From contig CANOWY010000013.1 in NCBI GenBank assembly GCA_947571135.1, positions 1 through 34,867 on the forward strand: a stretch of 34,867 nt of DNA, given 5' to 3'. The first letter of the stretch is position 1. Each line of letters starts with the position of its first letter. The notes under the pieces are model-generated. The model saw only the letters and a program-made list of their open reading frames with translations. It did not search any database and was not told the DNA's origin. The position numbers and the translations under genes are program-made. Shown here piece after piece: positions 1-6,662 of the stretch. Source of the stretch: an uncultured Mycoplasmatota bacterium. GTDB lineage: Bacteria; Bacillota_I; Bacilli_A; RF39; UBA660.

Positions 1-110
1 TCCTGGGTTGCTCTAAATGTCCACCATGCATAACTTACTCCGATTAGTACTCCTATACTTAGTAGGATTCCTGTTAGAATCAATACTGCATTTCTTTTCT
101 TTTGTGTCAT
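1..110 (-). CDS. N-terminus of a membrane-anchored or secreted protein (cut by window edge)
   Basis: Only the first 36 or so codons are present; the frame is open to the window edge. The peptide starts MTQKKRNAVLILTG and continues as one hydrophobic helix ending near SYAWW. That is a positively charged N-terminus plus one membrane segment, either a signal anchor or a signal peptide. The ATG at 110 has a GTGAGGT ribosome site about 7 bases upstream. The gene has its own extended -10 promoter overlapped by a perfect palindrome (157-203), so it looks individually regulated. It lies downstream of holA on the same strand, but the gap and the promoter argue against simple co-transcription. The mature domain is not visible, so no function can be given. 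Confidence 0.6.
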   Translation of the reverse strand, partial: MTQKKRNAVLILTGILLSIGVLIGVSYAWWTFRATQ

Positions 111-156
111 ATGTTATACCTCACTTTATTACTTATTCTTTCCTTATCTTAAATTC

Positions 157-203
157 AGTATAACACAAAAATGTTCATATTGAACAATAAATTGTTCAAT
201 ATG
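157..203 (-). promoter_or_regulatory. Extended -10 promoter with palindromic operator over the -35
   Basis: On the minus strand TGTTATACT (157-165) is an extended -10. With a 17-base spacer the -35 is GTTCAA (180-185). A perfect inverted repeat with 13-base arms, CATATTGAACAAT (176-188) and ATTGTTCAATATG (191-203), covers the -35. A third TGTTCA half-site lies at 172-177, so TGTTCA/TGAACA/TGTTCA half-sites follow each other. This arrangement is typical of a repressor operator. The palindrome could also act as a weak holA terminator, but the T run after it is short. Confidence 0.55.
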
Positions 204-226
204 TAAACTTTTTTATCAATTGTAAC

Positions 227-1159
227 CTAAAATACTCTCAGCAAAAATGTCTTTAACTCCAAATACTTATCCCCCTCTCCACTCTTAATTTTATAGTCAA
301 TCAAAGAAAGTTCTTTTAAAAACTCTGCTAAATCCGTTTCATAATATTTAGTATTTTCTCGCTCTATTTTATCTATTTGCCAATCTTGTAAACCAAGTTT
401 CTTCGCCACCTCTTTTTTTCGCATTCCTAAACGCATTAAAGTTGAAACACTAAGCATTAAACGAAATTCCCGAGCAAGAAGCATTATAAGTGCAATCGGA
501 TCAACTTTTAATACAAACAAATCGTCAAGTATTTTAAGAGCAAGACGTGCGTTTTTATCTATTACCGCTTCTACAAATTTAAAATTATTATCTACAAGGG
601 ATTTAGCAACAATTTCCCTTACATCCCTTAATTCTATCTTTTGCGGTTCATGATAAAACAGAAATATTTTATTTAATTCATTATAAATCAAATCATAATT
701 GTTCATACAAGCAGTCATGATATACATAATTGTTTCATTATCAATTTTAAATTTATTATAAAAACAATAATCACGTATTTTAATCATCAAATCATTTGAA
801 GACAAAGAACCCACAGAAATTACTTTATACTTCTTAGAAAATTCTTTATAAATTTTTTTTCTCGCATCAATCTTTTCATAAGAAGTAAAAAGAATAGTTG
901 TTAAAGCAATTGGATTTTCTATATATTTAAAAAGAATATCTAAATCTTCTTCTTTCGTTTTAGAACTTGTAAAAAAAGAAGCATTACGAACAATTAAAAA
1001 TTTTTTTTCTTGAAACATAGACACATAAGTGGCTTCTCTTATGACATCCTCTAAAGAAGAAACGTTCAAATCCATTGTAATTACATTAGTATTCTCTTTT
1101 ATTATTTTTTCTATCTCTTCTTCAATAAGCCGATAACTTTCTCCATAAATTAAATACAT
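227..1159 (-). CDS. holA: DNA polymerase III delta subunit
   Basis: A 310-residue protein of usual length for HolA, the clamp-loader subunit that opens the sliding clamp and loads it on primed DNA. The N-terminus MYLIYGESYRLIEEEI matches the start of the delta family. Next come an AAA-like domain without a working Walker A (normal for delta) and a helical collar domain in the last third, with the family-typical stretch around LMLLAREFRLMLSVS. The ATG at 1159 has AAAGGAGG at optimal spacing and an extended -10 promoter (TGATATAAT) just upstream. In Bacillus holA also lies next to the comE genes, which supports the call. Confidence 0.93.
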   Translation of the reverse strand: MYLIYGESYRLIEEEIEKIIKENTNVITMDLNVSSLEDVIREATYVSMFQEKKFLIVRNASFFTSSKTKEEDLDILFKYIENPIALTTILFTSYEKIDARKKIYKEFSKKYKVISVGSLSSNDLMIKIRDYCFYNKFKIDNETIMYIMTACMNNYDLIYNELNKIFLFYHEPQKIELRDVREIVAKSLVDNNFKFVEAVIDKNARLALKILDDLFVLKVDPIALIMLLAREFRLMLSVSTLMRLGMRKKEVAKKLGLQDWQIDKIERENTKYYETDLAEFLKELSLIDYKIKSGEGDKYLELKTFLLRVF

Positions 1160-1176
1160 AAAAATCCTCCTTTTTC

Positions 1177-1185
1177 ATTATATCA
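1177..1185 (-). promoter_or_regulatory. Extended -10 promoter of holA
   Basis: The minus strand reads TGATATAAT, a perfect -10 with an upstream TG. No good -35 is seen. It would give a leader of about 10 bases carrying the GGAGG site. Confidence 0.5.
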
Positions 1186-1218
1186 TTATTTTTTATTTTT
1201 CTTAAAAATTTTCACAAA

Positions 1219-1245
1219 AGAAAAAAGAAGAAAAATTTCTCCTTC
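1219..1245 (-). terminator. Terminator after comEC
   Basis: On the minus strand GAAGGAGA pairs with TTTTCTTC around a tiny loop (8 pairs, two of them G-U), followed by TTTTTTC. It lies between the comEC stop and the holA promoter, so it would separate the two transcripts. Confidence 0.45.
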
Positions 1246-1255
1246 ATCTATTTAA

Positions 1256-1271
1256 ACACAAACGTTTGTGT
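1256..1271. promoter_or_regulatory. 16-bp perfect palindrome, LacI/GalR-type operator
   Basis: ACACAAACGTTTGTGT is a perfect palindrome with a central CG and AAACGTTT core. This is the form of LacI/GalR-family operators (PurR boxes share ACAAACGTTTG-like cores). It lies between the comEC stop and the holA promoter, about 75 bases upstream of that -10. As RNA it could also form a 6-pair hairpin. Confidence 0.4.
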
Positions 1272-1279
1272 ATTATATA

Positions 1280-3343
1280 CTATGCTAAAGTTTTCTTTAT
1301 GTGAAACCCTTTTTTTTGAATTATAATCTGAATAGTCCCTATCTCTTGTGTATTCAAAATAGGAATATTTAGTTTTTTTAAGTTTTCAATAGTTTCCTTA
1401 GAAGGATGATGATATCTATTATTTCGTCCAGCAGATATAATAGCATAATTTGGATGTACTTTCTTTAAAAAGGAAAAGGAAGAACTTGTATTTGAACCAT
1501 GATGTCCCACTTTTAAAAAGAAAGAAGTTACATCCGTTTTATTCATTAAATCCCATTCTACTTTACTAGAAGCATCCCCCATTAGCAAAAAAGTCTTATC
1601 ATAAATTTTAATTTTCGTAAGAATACTATTATCATTTTCATTATTGTAAACTTTTAAAAAAAAGGTTTGAAAATCAAAATAGTTAGATTGATAGTTTTCA
1701 ATTCTTTTATATTTTTCAATTAGTTCTTTCTCTAAGTCTGTTGTTTCTCCTTTATTCAACATCACTTGTTTTATTGCAATTTCCTTACCAATAGCACTTG
1801 CATATCCCAAATGATCTGCATCTCCATGAGTAAGAAGCAATAAATCAATATGTCTGATTCGTTTGCTTTTTAAAAATGTGACTATATTATCCGCCAAATT
1901 GAATTCTCTATTCCGTATTTGATAGTCTTTCTTTGGATAAGACATACTTCCTCCTGTATCAATTAAAATAATTTCTTTATTTTGAGGAGAAACAAAAAGT
2001 GTAGCATCTCCTTGGCCAACATCTAAAAAGTATACTTCATAATGAAATTGAAACAGATTTTGATTATAAAAAACAACAACAAGAAGTGGTAAAATACAAA
2101 ACAGTTTTTTTGAGGAAAAGAAAACACTTAAAATTAATACAAAGTAAAATAAAAATACTTCCCATAAATAAATTTTTCCTACAACCAAAGAAATAGAAAA
2201 AGCGGCAAAGCAAACATTTAACTGAGCGAGTAAAAAAATAAAAAACTGAAATATAGGAAAGAACACAGGGAGAAAAAACGCAATAAGTGCACACGGAAAA
2301 ACAAAGGTACTAATAAAAGGAACTAAAATGATATTATTAAAAACAGAAAGCAAATTAATTTCATAATTTAAATAAATTGAAATGGGCAAACTAAATAAAA
2401 ATGTAATAAAACTTACCATCATTATCTGTAAAATTTTATTTTTCTGCTCCAAAAAAGAACTACAAAACAATAATGAAAAAGTAACCACAAAAGTATACCA
2501 AAATCCAACATTATAAATATAAAATGGATTTAAAAGTAAAAGAAAAAAAGCCGTTAAGAAAAGAATTTTCAATTTTGAAATGGATAAATCCATTCTTTTG
2601 TTAAAGTCTAAAAACAACATAAACAAAATGGCTCGTAAGAAGGAAACTGGAAATCCAGTAATAAACAAATAAAGAAACAAAAATGCGTAAATGATTAACT
2701 TTTTTCCTCTTCTCTTTCTTAAGAGTTTATCCAAAAAAAAATAAATAAGCGATAAATGCATACCAGATAAAGCGAATAAATGACTTACACCATTCTCCAT
2801 AATATGGTCATATTCATCACTAGCAATAAAAGTTTTATCCCCTAAAATAAAGGCTCTTAAATAAGAATCATTTCCTAGCATTTTAATACGTTCTGCGATT
2901 TTATTTTTAATGGTATTCAAAAAAGAAATCTTTTCACTTAAAATATCCACTTGCGTGACTTGAAAACAAAAATAAATTCTCTGTTCATATAAATACTTCT
3001 TGTAATCAAAGGTATTAGGAATCGTCATTCCAGTTACTTCCTTTTTCTCGCCCTTCACTTTTAAAGTTTTTCCCACTTTTAAATTCTTTTCAAATAATTC
3101 TTTTTCTTCTTCACTTTTTAAATAATACGTTGCACTAATTTTTTCTTTATCCTTCAAAACCATACTTAGTTTGTCTCCATCAATAGTAAAAGAAATTAGT
3201 TTTGCTACAATTTCTTTTGTATCATCAGAAATACTTGTTTTGTATCTTACTACCTTTGTAAAAAAGAAAACATAAAGTAAGAGAATAAGAAAAAAGAAAA
3301 GATAAAAAGAATTAGACTGTAATACTATCTTTAATCTTTTCAT
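1280..3343 (-). CDS. comEC: ComEC/Rec2 DNA uptake channel
   Basis: A 687-residue membrane protein that passes single-stranded DNA through the cytoplasmic membrane during transformation. Order: N-terminal helices (about 10-35), a DUF4131/OB-like extracellular part, the competence domain with many helices (about 185-430, opening near SHLFALSGMH), and a metallo-beta-lactamase-like domain from about 440. That last domain has VGQGDAT, THGDADHLG (about 505-513), GDAS and GHHGS (about 613), so its metal-binding residues are kept. Length is normal for Bacilli. I choose the ATG at 3343, which has GGAGA 8 bases upstream. An ATG 27 bases earlier lacks a site. The start lies 32 bases inside comEA, so translation is probably coupled. 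Confidence 0.95.
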   Translation of the reverse strand: MKRLKIVLQSNSFYLFFFLILLLYVFFFTKVVRYKTSISDDTKEIVAKLISFTIDGDKLSMVLKDKEKISATYYLKSEEEKELFEKNLKVGKTLKVKGEKKEVTGMTIPNTFDYKKYLYEQRIYFCFQVTQVDILSEKISFLNTIKNKIAERIKMLGNDSYLRAFILGDKTFIASDEYDHIMENGVSHLFALSGMHLSLIYFFLDKLLRKRRGKKLIIYAFLFLYLFITGFPVSFLRAILFMLFLDFNKRMDLSISKLKILFLTAFFLLLLNPFYIYNVGFWYTFVVTFSLLFCSSFLEQKNKILQIMMVSFITFLFSLPISIYLNYEINLLSVFNNIILVPFISTFVFPCALIAFFLPVFFPIFQFFIFLLAQLNVCFAAFSISLVVGKIYLWEVFLFYFVLILSVFFSSKKLFCILPLLVVVFYNQNLFQFHYEVYFLDVGQGDATLFVSPQNKEIILIDTGGSMSYPKKDYQIRNREFNLADNIVTFLKSKRIRHIDLLLLTHGDADHLGYASAIGKEIAIKQVMLNKGETTDLEKELIEKYKRIENYQSNYFDFQTFFLKVYNNENDNSILTKIKIYDKTFLLMGDASSKVEWDLMNKTDVTSFFLKVGHHGSNTSSSFSFLKKVHPNYAIISAGRNNRYHHPSKETIENLKKLNIPILNTQEIGTIQIIIQKKGFHIKKTLA

Positions 3344-3959
3344 AAACGGATTCTCCAATACCAGAAACATTCATAATTTCTGTAATCTCTTTAAAAGGAG
3401 TGAGGGCTCGATACTCTATAATGGCAAGTGCTTTAGATTCTCCAATTCCATTTAATGTCATAAGTTCCTCTTTCGATGCAGTATTAAGGGAAACTTTCTG
3501 ATTTTGATTTTCTATTGATGCAGAAGAAGAAGTAGTTGTTTCATTCCTTGTAATAGTAGATGTAGAACTTGTATTGTTTTGTTGTTGCTTCTTTAATTCT
3601 GTTTTAGATAAAATGATTATTACATCTTCATCTTTTAATTTCTTACTTAAATTGATATTTTCAGTAGTTCCATTTGATTTAAGACCTCCTGCAAGTTTAA
3701 TTAAATCATTTACAATCGTTTCACTTTCAACTTCATATACTCCTGGTTTTTTTACATATCCCTTAAGGTCTACTTTGATTTTGGAAGAAACTTTTTCTTC
3801 TTCAGCAGATACTATTGGGCATTCTTCACAAACACAAGGTTCCATTTTTTCTTCTCGATTTAAAAAATAGAAAACGGAAAATACATTGGTAAAACCTAAT
3901 AGAATAATCAAACCAAAAAGAAATATTTTCCCTTGCAAATATTTCAGTATAAAATCCAT
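3312..3959 (-). CDS. comEA: ComEA competence DNA receptor
   Basis: A 215-residue surface DNA receptor that hands double-stranded DNA to ComEC. One N-terminal membrane anchor (about 10-33) is followed by a short cysteine cluster (CVCEEC), an SLBB-type domain (about 62-115), a Ser/Thr/Asn-rich linker, and a C-terminal double helix-hairpin-helix from SLNTASKEEL to GIGESVYEKI. The HhH glycines (LNGIGESKA, VSGIGES) are intact. The ATG at 3959 has GGAGGTGAT 8 bases upstream. It is first in a comEA-comEC operon. comEB, comFA or comG genes are not in the window, so competence cannot be concluded from here alone. Confidence 0.93.
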   Translation of the reverse strand: MDFILKYLQGKIFLFGLIILLGFTNVFSVFYFLNREEKMEPCVCEECPIVSAEEEKVSSKIKVDLKGYVKKPGVYEVESETIVNDLIKLAGGLKSNGTTENINLSKKLKDEDVIIILSKTELKKQQQNNTSSTSTITRNETTTSSSASIENQNQKVSLNTASKEELMTLNGIGESKALAIIEYRALTPFKEITEIMNVSGIGESVYEKIKDSITV

Positions 3960-4031
3960 AAAAATTTATCACCTCCACTCTTATATATACACTGAGAATT
4001 TGGAATTTCCTTTTTTTAAAAGAGAAAAAAT

Positions 4032-4062
4032 AAAAAAAAGACAAAGATTTTAAAAATTGTCT
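4032..4062 (-). terminator. Terminator after the ftsW-type gene
   Basis: On the minus strand AGACAA pairs with TTGTCT around a 12-base A/T loop, followed by a run of seven to eight T. It ends the FtsW/SpoVE-type gene before comEA. Confidence 0.6.
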
Positions 4063-4119
4063 CCCAATTTATTCTACATAATTAGTTAAATAGAAATCCA
4101 ATATATATTTTATACTCTA

Positions 4120-5286
4120 TTATAACCTAGCCATCTCTCTTTGTAATTTTGCTGTCTTATTTTCGTATGCAACTCTTTGTACTACAAAAAGCATTAAAAT
4201 CAAATTAATCGTAAAACTTCCCCCATAAGTTAAGAATGGAATAGGTACCCCTGTTAAAGGAATAAGGGCTAAAATCCCCATTAAATTGACTAATAAATGA
4301 AGTAAAATCAAAGCAAAAGTACCGTAACACAAAATCATATTACGTACATTCCCAGAAGCCCCTTTTGCAATTTTTAAAATACGATACAAAATATAAAGAT
4401 AACCGAGTAATACAAAAATACCCACAATTGCTCCTAACTCTTCTACTAAAATAGGAAAAATAAAATCAGTATGTGCCTCTGGTAAATATAGATACTTTTG
4501 TGTTGAATTTCCAAGTCCTACTCCAAATAAACCACCATTATGAATAGCAATAAATCCATTACATACCTGATATCCTGTATCTTCTGAATACCTAGCACAA
4601 GGATTTTTAAACTGTAACCGTCCAAGTTGTCGCTCATTCAAAATACTAGAACCATTATATACTAAGGCTATTCCTCCAATTACTATAGCAACGGCTAGAA
4701 CTTTAAATAATTTTAATTGATTCTGTTTATTTAAAGGAACCACCATAAAAATTAAAAAGGCTATTCCACCTACAATCAAAGCCCCTCCTAAATCAGGTTG
4801 CATAGCAATAAGTACAAAAATAACCCCTGCTATGGCTAAAGGAATAAGATTATAATAAAGACTCACATTTTTCTTTTTAGAAGTTTTTCCATAAAATACA
4901 GCCATATACAAAATTAAAATGGATTTCGCAAACTCTGCTGGTTGTAAATTAAAAAAACCTAAATCATACCAGCTCTGTGCATGATTTGTAATCATACCAT
5001 GAAAAAACAAACCTACTAACGCTGCAATACATCCTACCAATAAAATAGGAACAAACAGTTTATACCTGGAAGTCTTAAAAGTATCGCTAAGTACAAAATA
5101 AATTCCTATCCCAAAGGAAAAAACAATAAAAATAAACTGACGAATAAAAAAATGATAAGAAGATACTTTATAGCGTAATACAGCAGAAACACTAGAAGCA
5201 CTTAAAATCATAACTAAACCTAGTATAGAATATAAAACCATCATCAAAAACAAAGGAATATCAATCTTTGCAAATAATTTTTTCAT
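4120..5286 (-). CDS. SEDS-family FtsW/SpoVE/RodA peptidoglycan polymerase
   Basis: A 388-residue integral membrane protein with about ten helices. It belongs to the SEDS family of lipid II polymerases, which work with a class B PBP at the septum, sidewall or spore cortex. Diagnostic pieces are ILSASS in the first helix, MQPDLG in the middle, GYQVCNGFIAIHNGG, PEAHTDFIFPILVEELG and TGVPIPFLTYGGS near the end. The PEAHTDFIF stretch favours FtsW or SpoVE over RodA, but the exact paralogue cannot be fixed from one sequence. The ATG at 5286 has AGGTGA 5 bases upstream; an in-frame GTG 9 bases earlier overlaps that site. It is transcribed alone, ending at the terminator near 4040. Confidence 0.9.
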   Translation of the reverse strand: MKKLFAKIDIPLFLMMVLYSILGLVMILSASSVSAVLRYKVSSYHFFIRQFIFIVFSFGIGIYFVLSDTFKTSRYKLFVPILLVGCIAALVGLFFHGMITNHAQSWYDLGFFNLQPAEFAKSILILYMAVFYGKTSKKKNVSLYYNLIPLAIAGVIFVLIAMQPDLGGALIVGGIAFLIFMVVPLNKQNQLKLFKVLAVAIVIGGIALVYNGSSILNERQLGRLQFKNPCARYSEDTGYQVCNGFIAIHNGGLFGVGLGNSTQKYLYLPEAHTDFIFPILVEELGAIVGIFVLLGYLYILYRILKIAKGASGNVRNMILCYGTFALILLHLLVNLMGILALIPLTGVPIPFLTYGGSFTINLILMLFVVQRVAYENKTAKLQREMARL

Positions 5287-5428
5287 GCTCCTCACCTAGT
5301 ATAATCATATCATAAAATATCCTTAAAGTTTTAAAAAAGAAAAAAACTAGACACATTTGGGTTTTTTATGTGGCAAATATAAAAAAAAGAAATAAACTAT
5401 ACTAGATACATAAAAGGAGGTATAATAT

Positions 5429-5626
5429 ATGTATTATTATGGAAATAATGGCTACTACAACTCTGGTTTTAGTGGCGGATATGGTGCTCCTTGTTGCGCA
5501 AACACAGGTTATGCTGGATATACTTCTGGCTACGGTATCGGTGGCGCTATATGGATTGTCCTTTTCATACTTCTTATCATCATTATTGGTGCTGGATGGA
5601 ATTGGGGCAACAATTATAACAACTAG
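5429..5626 (+). CDS. Tiny Gly/Tyr-rich single-pass protein (YjcZ/tiny-TM family-like)
   Basis: A 65-residue protein. Residues 1-37 are rich in Gly, Tyr and Asn with two adjacent Cys. Then GGAIWIVLFILLIIIIGAGW forms one membrane helix, and the tail is NWGNNYNN. The helix with VLFILLIIIIGAG is strikingly like the C-terminal segment of the small Bacillus YjcZ-type sporulation proteins. The start has AAAGGAGG at good spacing, and a strong terminator overlaps the stop codon, so it is a complete one-gene transcript. Coding in another overlapping frame is possible but has no ribosome site. A spore-coat or forespore-membrane role is inferred from family resemblance only. Confidence 0.75.
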   Translation: MYYYGNNGYYNSGFSGGYGAPCCANTGYAGYTSGYGIGGAIWIVLFILLIIIIGAGWNWGNNYNN

Positions 5627-5649
5627 GAAGTTTCATCTTCCTTTTTTTG
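5625..5649 (+). terminator. Terminator of the tiny-TM gene
   Basis: AGGAAG pairs with CTTCCT around TTTCAT, then a T run. The stem starts inside the stop codon of the upstream gene. Confidence 0.85.
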
Positions 5650-5657
5650 TGTTTTCT

Positions 5658-5666
5658 TGATACAAT
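5658..5666 (+). promoter_or_regulatory. Extended -10 promoter of def
   Basis: TGATACAAT lies about 25 bases before the def start and just after the previous terminator. No clear -35. Confidence 0.4.
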
Positions 5667-5690
5667 ATTTGTCGAAAGAAAGGGATTTTC

Positions 5691-6242
5691 ATGAAACTAC
5701 CTGATATTAAAATTTTAGATGAAAAAGATAAACGATTAAGACTAGTAAGCAAGGAAGTCACATTCCCACTATCCAATGAAGACAAAAAAAATATAAACGA
5801 TATGCTTGAGTATTTAAAAATTAGCCAAATGGAAGAATGGCGTGAAAAATATAATTTACGTGCTGGAATGGGACTTTCTTATGTTCAAATTGGAATTCCA
5901 AAACGAATATTTGTCGTAGTAGATGAAGTAGAAGAAAATGAATTTGAAAACTATATTTTGATTAATCCAAAAATTGTTTCCAATAGTGAAGAGTTAATTT
6001 ATGTTGGTGAAGGAGAAGGATGTTTAAGCGTAAACCGTGAAATAGAAGGCATTGTACCAAGATATGCAAGAATCACTGTAACTGCTCAAGATGTAGAAGG
6101 TAATCCTTTTACGATTCGAGTTCGCGAAGATTTAGCAATTGCTTTCCAACACGAGATTGACCACTTAAATGGGATTTTATTCATTGACAAAATTGACCCT
6201 AAAAATCCTTATAAAAATGCAAATAAAATGCGAGAAATCTAA
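5691..6242 (+). CDS. def: Peptide deformylase (type 2)
   Basis: A 183-residue metalloenzyme that removes the formyl group from the N-terminal methionine of new proteins. The three family motifs are present: motif 1 as GMGLSYVQIG (usual form GxGLAAxQIG, so AA is replaced by SY), motif 2 as EGCLSV with the metal-binding Cys, and motif 3 as QHEIDHLNG with both His ligands and the catalytic Glu. The long insertion between motifs 1 and 2 is typical of the Gram-positive type 2 form. The start at 5691 has AAAGGGAT upstream. It is a single-gene transcript, ended by the hairpin at 6324-6350. Confidence 0.95.
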   Translation: MKLPDIKILDEKDKRLRLVSKEVTFPLSNEDKKNINDMLEYLKISQMEEWREKYNLRAGMGLSYVQIGIPKRIFVVVDEVEENEFENYILINPKIVSNSEELIYVGEGEGCLSVNREIEGIVPRYARITVTAQDVEGNPFTIRVREDLAIAFQHEIDHLNGILFIDKIDPKNPYKNANKMREI

Positions 6243-6248
6243 AAGAAC

Positions 6249-6350
6249 TTTACTTTTATAAAAAACTATATTAAACTTAATTTAAGCGAGACACTTAACA
6301 TCAAGTGCTTGCCACATATGCATGCACCATCAAATGATGGCGCTTTTTTT
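6249..6350 (+). ncRNA. Candidate structured small RNA with promoter, downstream of def
   Basis: TTTACT (6249-6254), a 17-base spacer and TAAACT (6272-6277) form a possible promoter that would start RNA near 6284. The RNA would hold two hairpins. The first, 6286-6312, has GCGAG-A-CACTT pairing with AAGTG-CTTGC (10 pairs, one bulged A). The second is the terminator 6324-6350. It is antisense to the 3' region of the small peptide transcript on minus (6379-6447). The modest -10 means it may simply be the def 3' end. No known RNA family is recognised. Confidence 0.35.
6324..6350 (+). terminator. Terminator of def and of the candidate small RNA
   Basis: GC-A-CCATC pairs with GATGG-C-GC around AAAT, followed by seven T. 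Confidence 0.85.
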
Positions 6351-6378
6351 ATACCCAAAACCCCCTAAGCCTAGTTTC

Positions 6379-6447
6379 CTAGTCGAATAGAATTAAGAGG
6401 ATAATTATTACGATAAGTCCAAAAACTAAAAAGTCTTGTTTCTTCAT
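6379..6447 (-). CDS. Candidate 22-residue hydrophobic membrane peptide
   Basis: The peptide begins MKKQDFLVFGLIVI and ends LLILFD. It is a short charged start followed by one membrane helix that fills the rest. A good promoter, TTGACG-17-TATATT (6516-6544), points at it and gives a leader of about 62 bases. The ribosome site is unclear (AAGTGG 6 bases from the ATG, AGGAAGG farther off). CCACTT in the leader can pair with AAGTGG and hide that region. Size and composition resemble type I toxins such as the Ibs peptides, and a plus-strand RNA candidate opposes its 3' region. It could equally be a harmless small membrane protein or a chance frame. Confidence 0.4.
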   Translation of the reverse strand: MKKQDFLVFGLIVIIILLILFD

Positions 6448-6515
6448 TTGTAACCACTTCCCTTCCTAATAGAATTAAAGTGGCAAGTTCCATACATTTC
6501 ACATCTCGCAGGTAC

Positions 6516-6544
6516 AATATAATATAGGATAAAAATAGCGTCAA
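6516..6544 (-). promoter_or_regulatory. Promoter reading toward the 22-residue peptide
   Basis: Minus strand: TTGACG (6539-6544), exactly 17 bases, TATATT (6516-6521). The -35 is part of a short palindrome, CAAATT-GCG-AATTTG (about 6542-6556). No other gene lies downstream on this strand before position 5286. Confidence 0.6.
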
Positions 6545-6602
6545 ATTGCGAATTTGCCTAATCTAATACAAAACAAAGGAAATCTACTAGAAAATTTTAG
6601 AA

Positions 6603-6628
6603 AAGACCAATTTTGCTAAATTGGTCTT
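6603..6628 (-). terminator. Terminator of the nucleotidyltransferase gene
   Basis: A perfect 11-pair stem, AAGACCAATTT with AAATTGGTCTT, around a 4-base loop. The minus strand continues with TCTTTTC. It lies 35 bases past the stop at 6663. Confidence 0.7.
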
Positions 6629-6662
6629 ATTATTAATAAAATTGTATAAATTTAATTATTTG

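Noticed and set aside
3344..3370. Upstream ATG of comEC at 3370
   Set aside because: No ribosome site, whereas the ATG at 3343 has GGAGA at proper distance.
3996..4014. GGAATTTCC palindrome near the comEA start as an operator
   Set aside because: Nine bases, expected by chance in AT-rich DNA, and not placed on a clear promoter.
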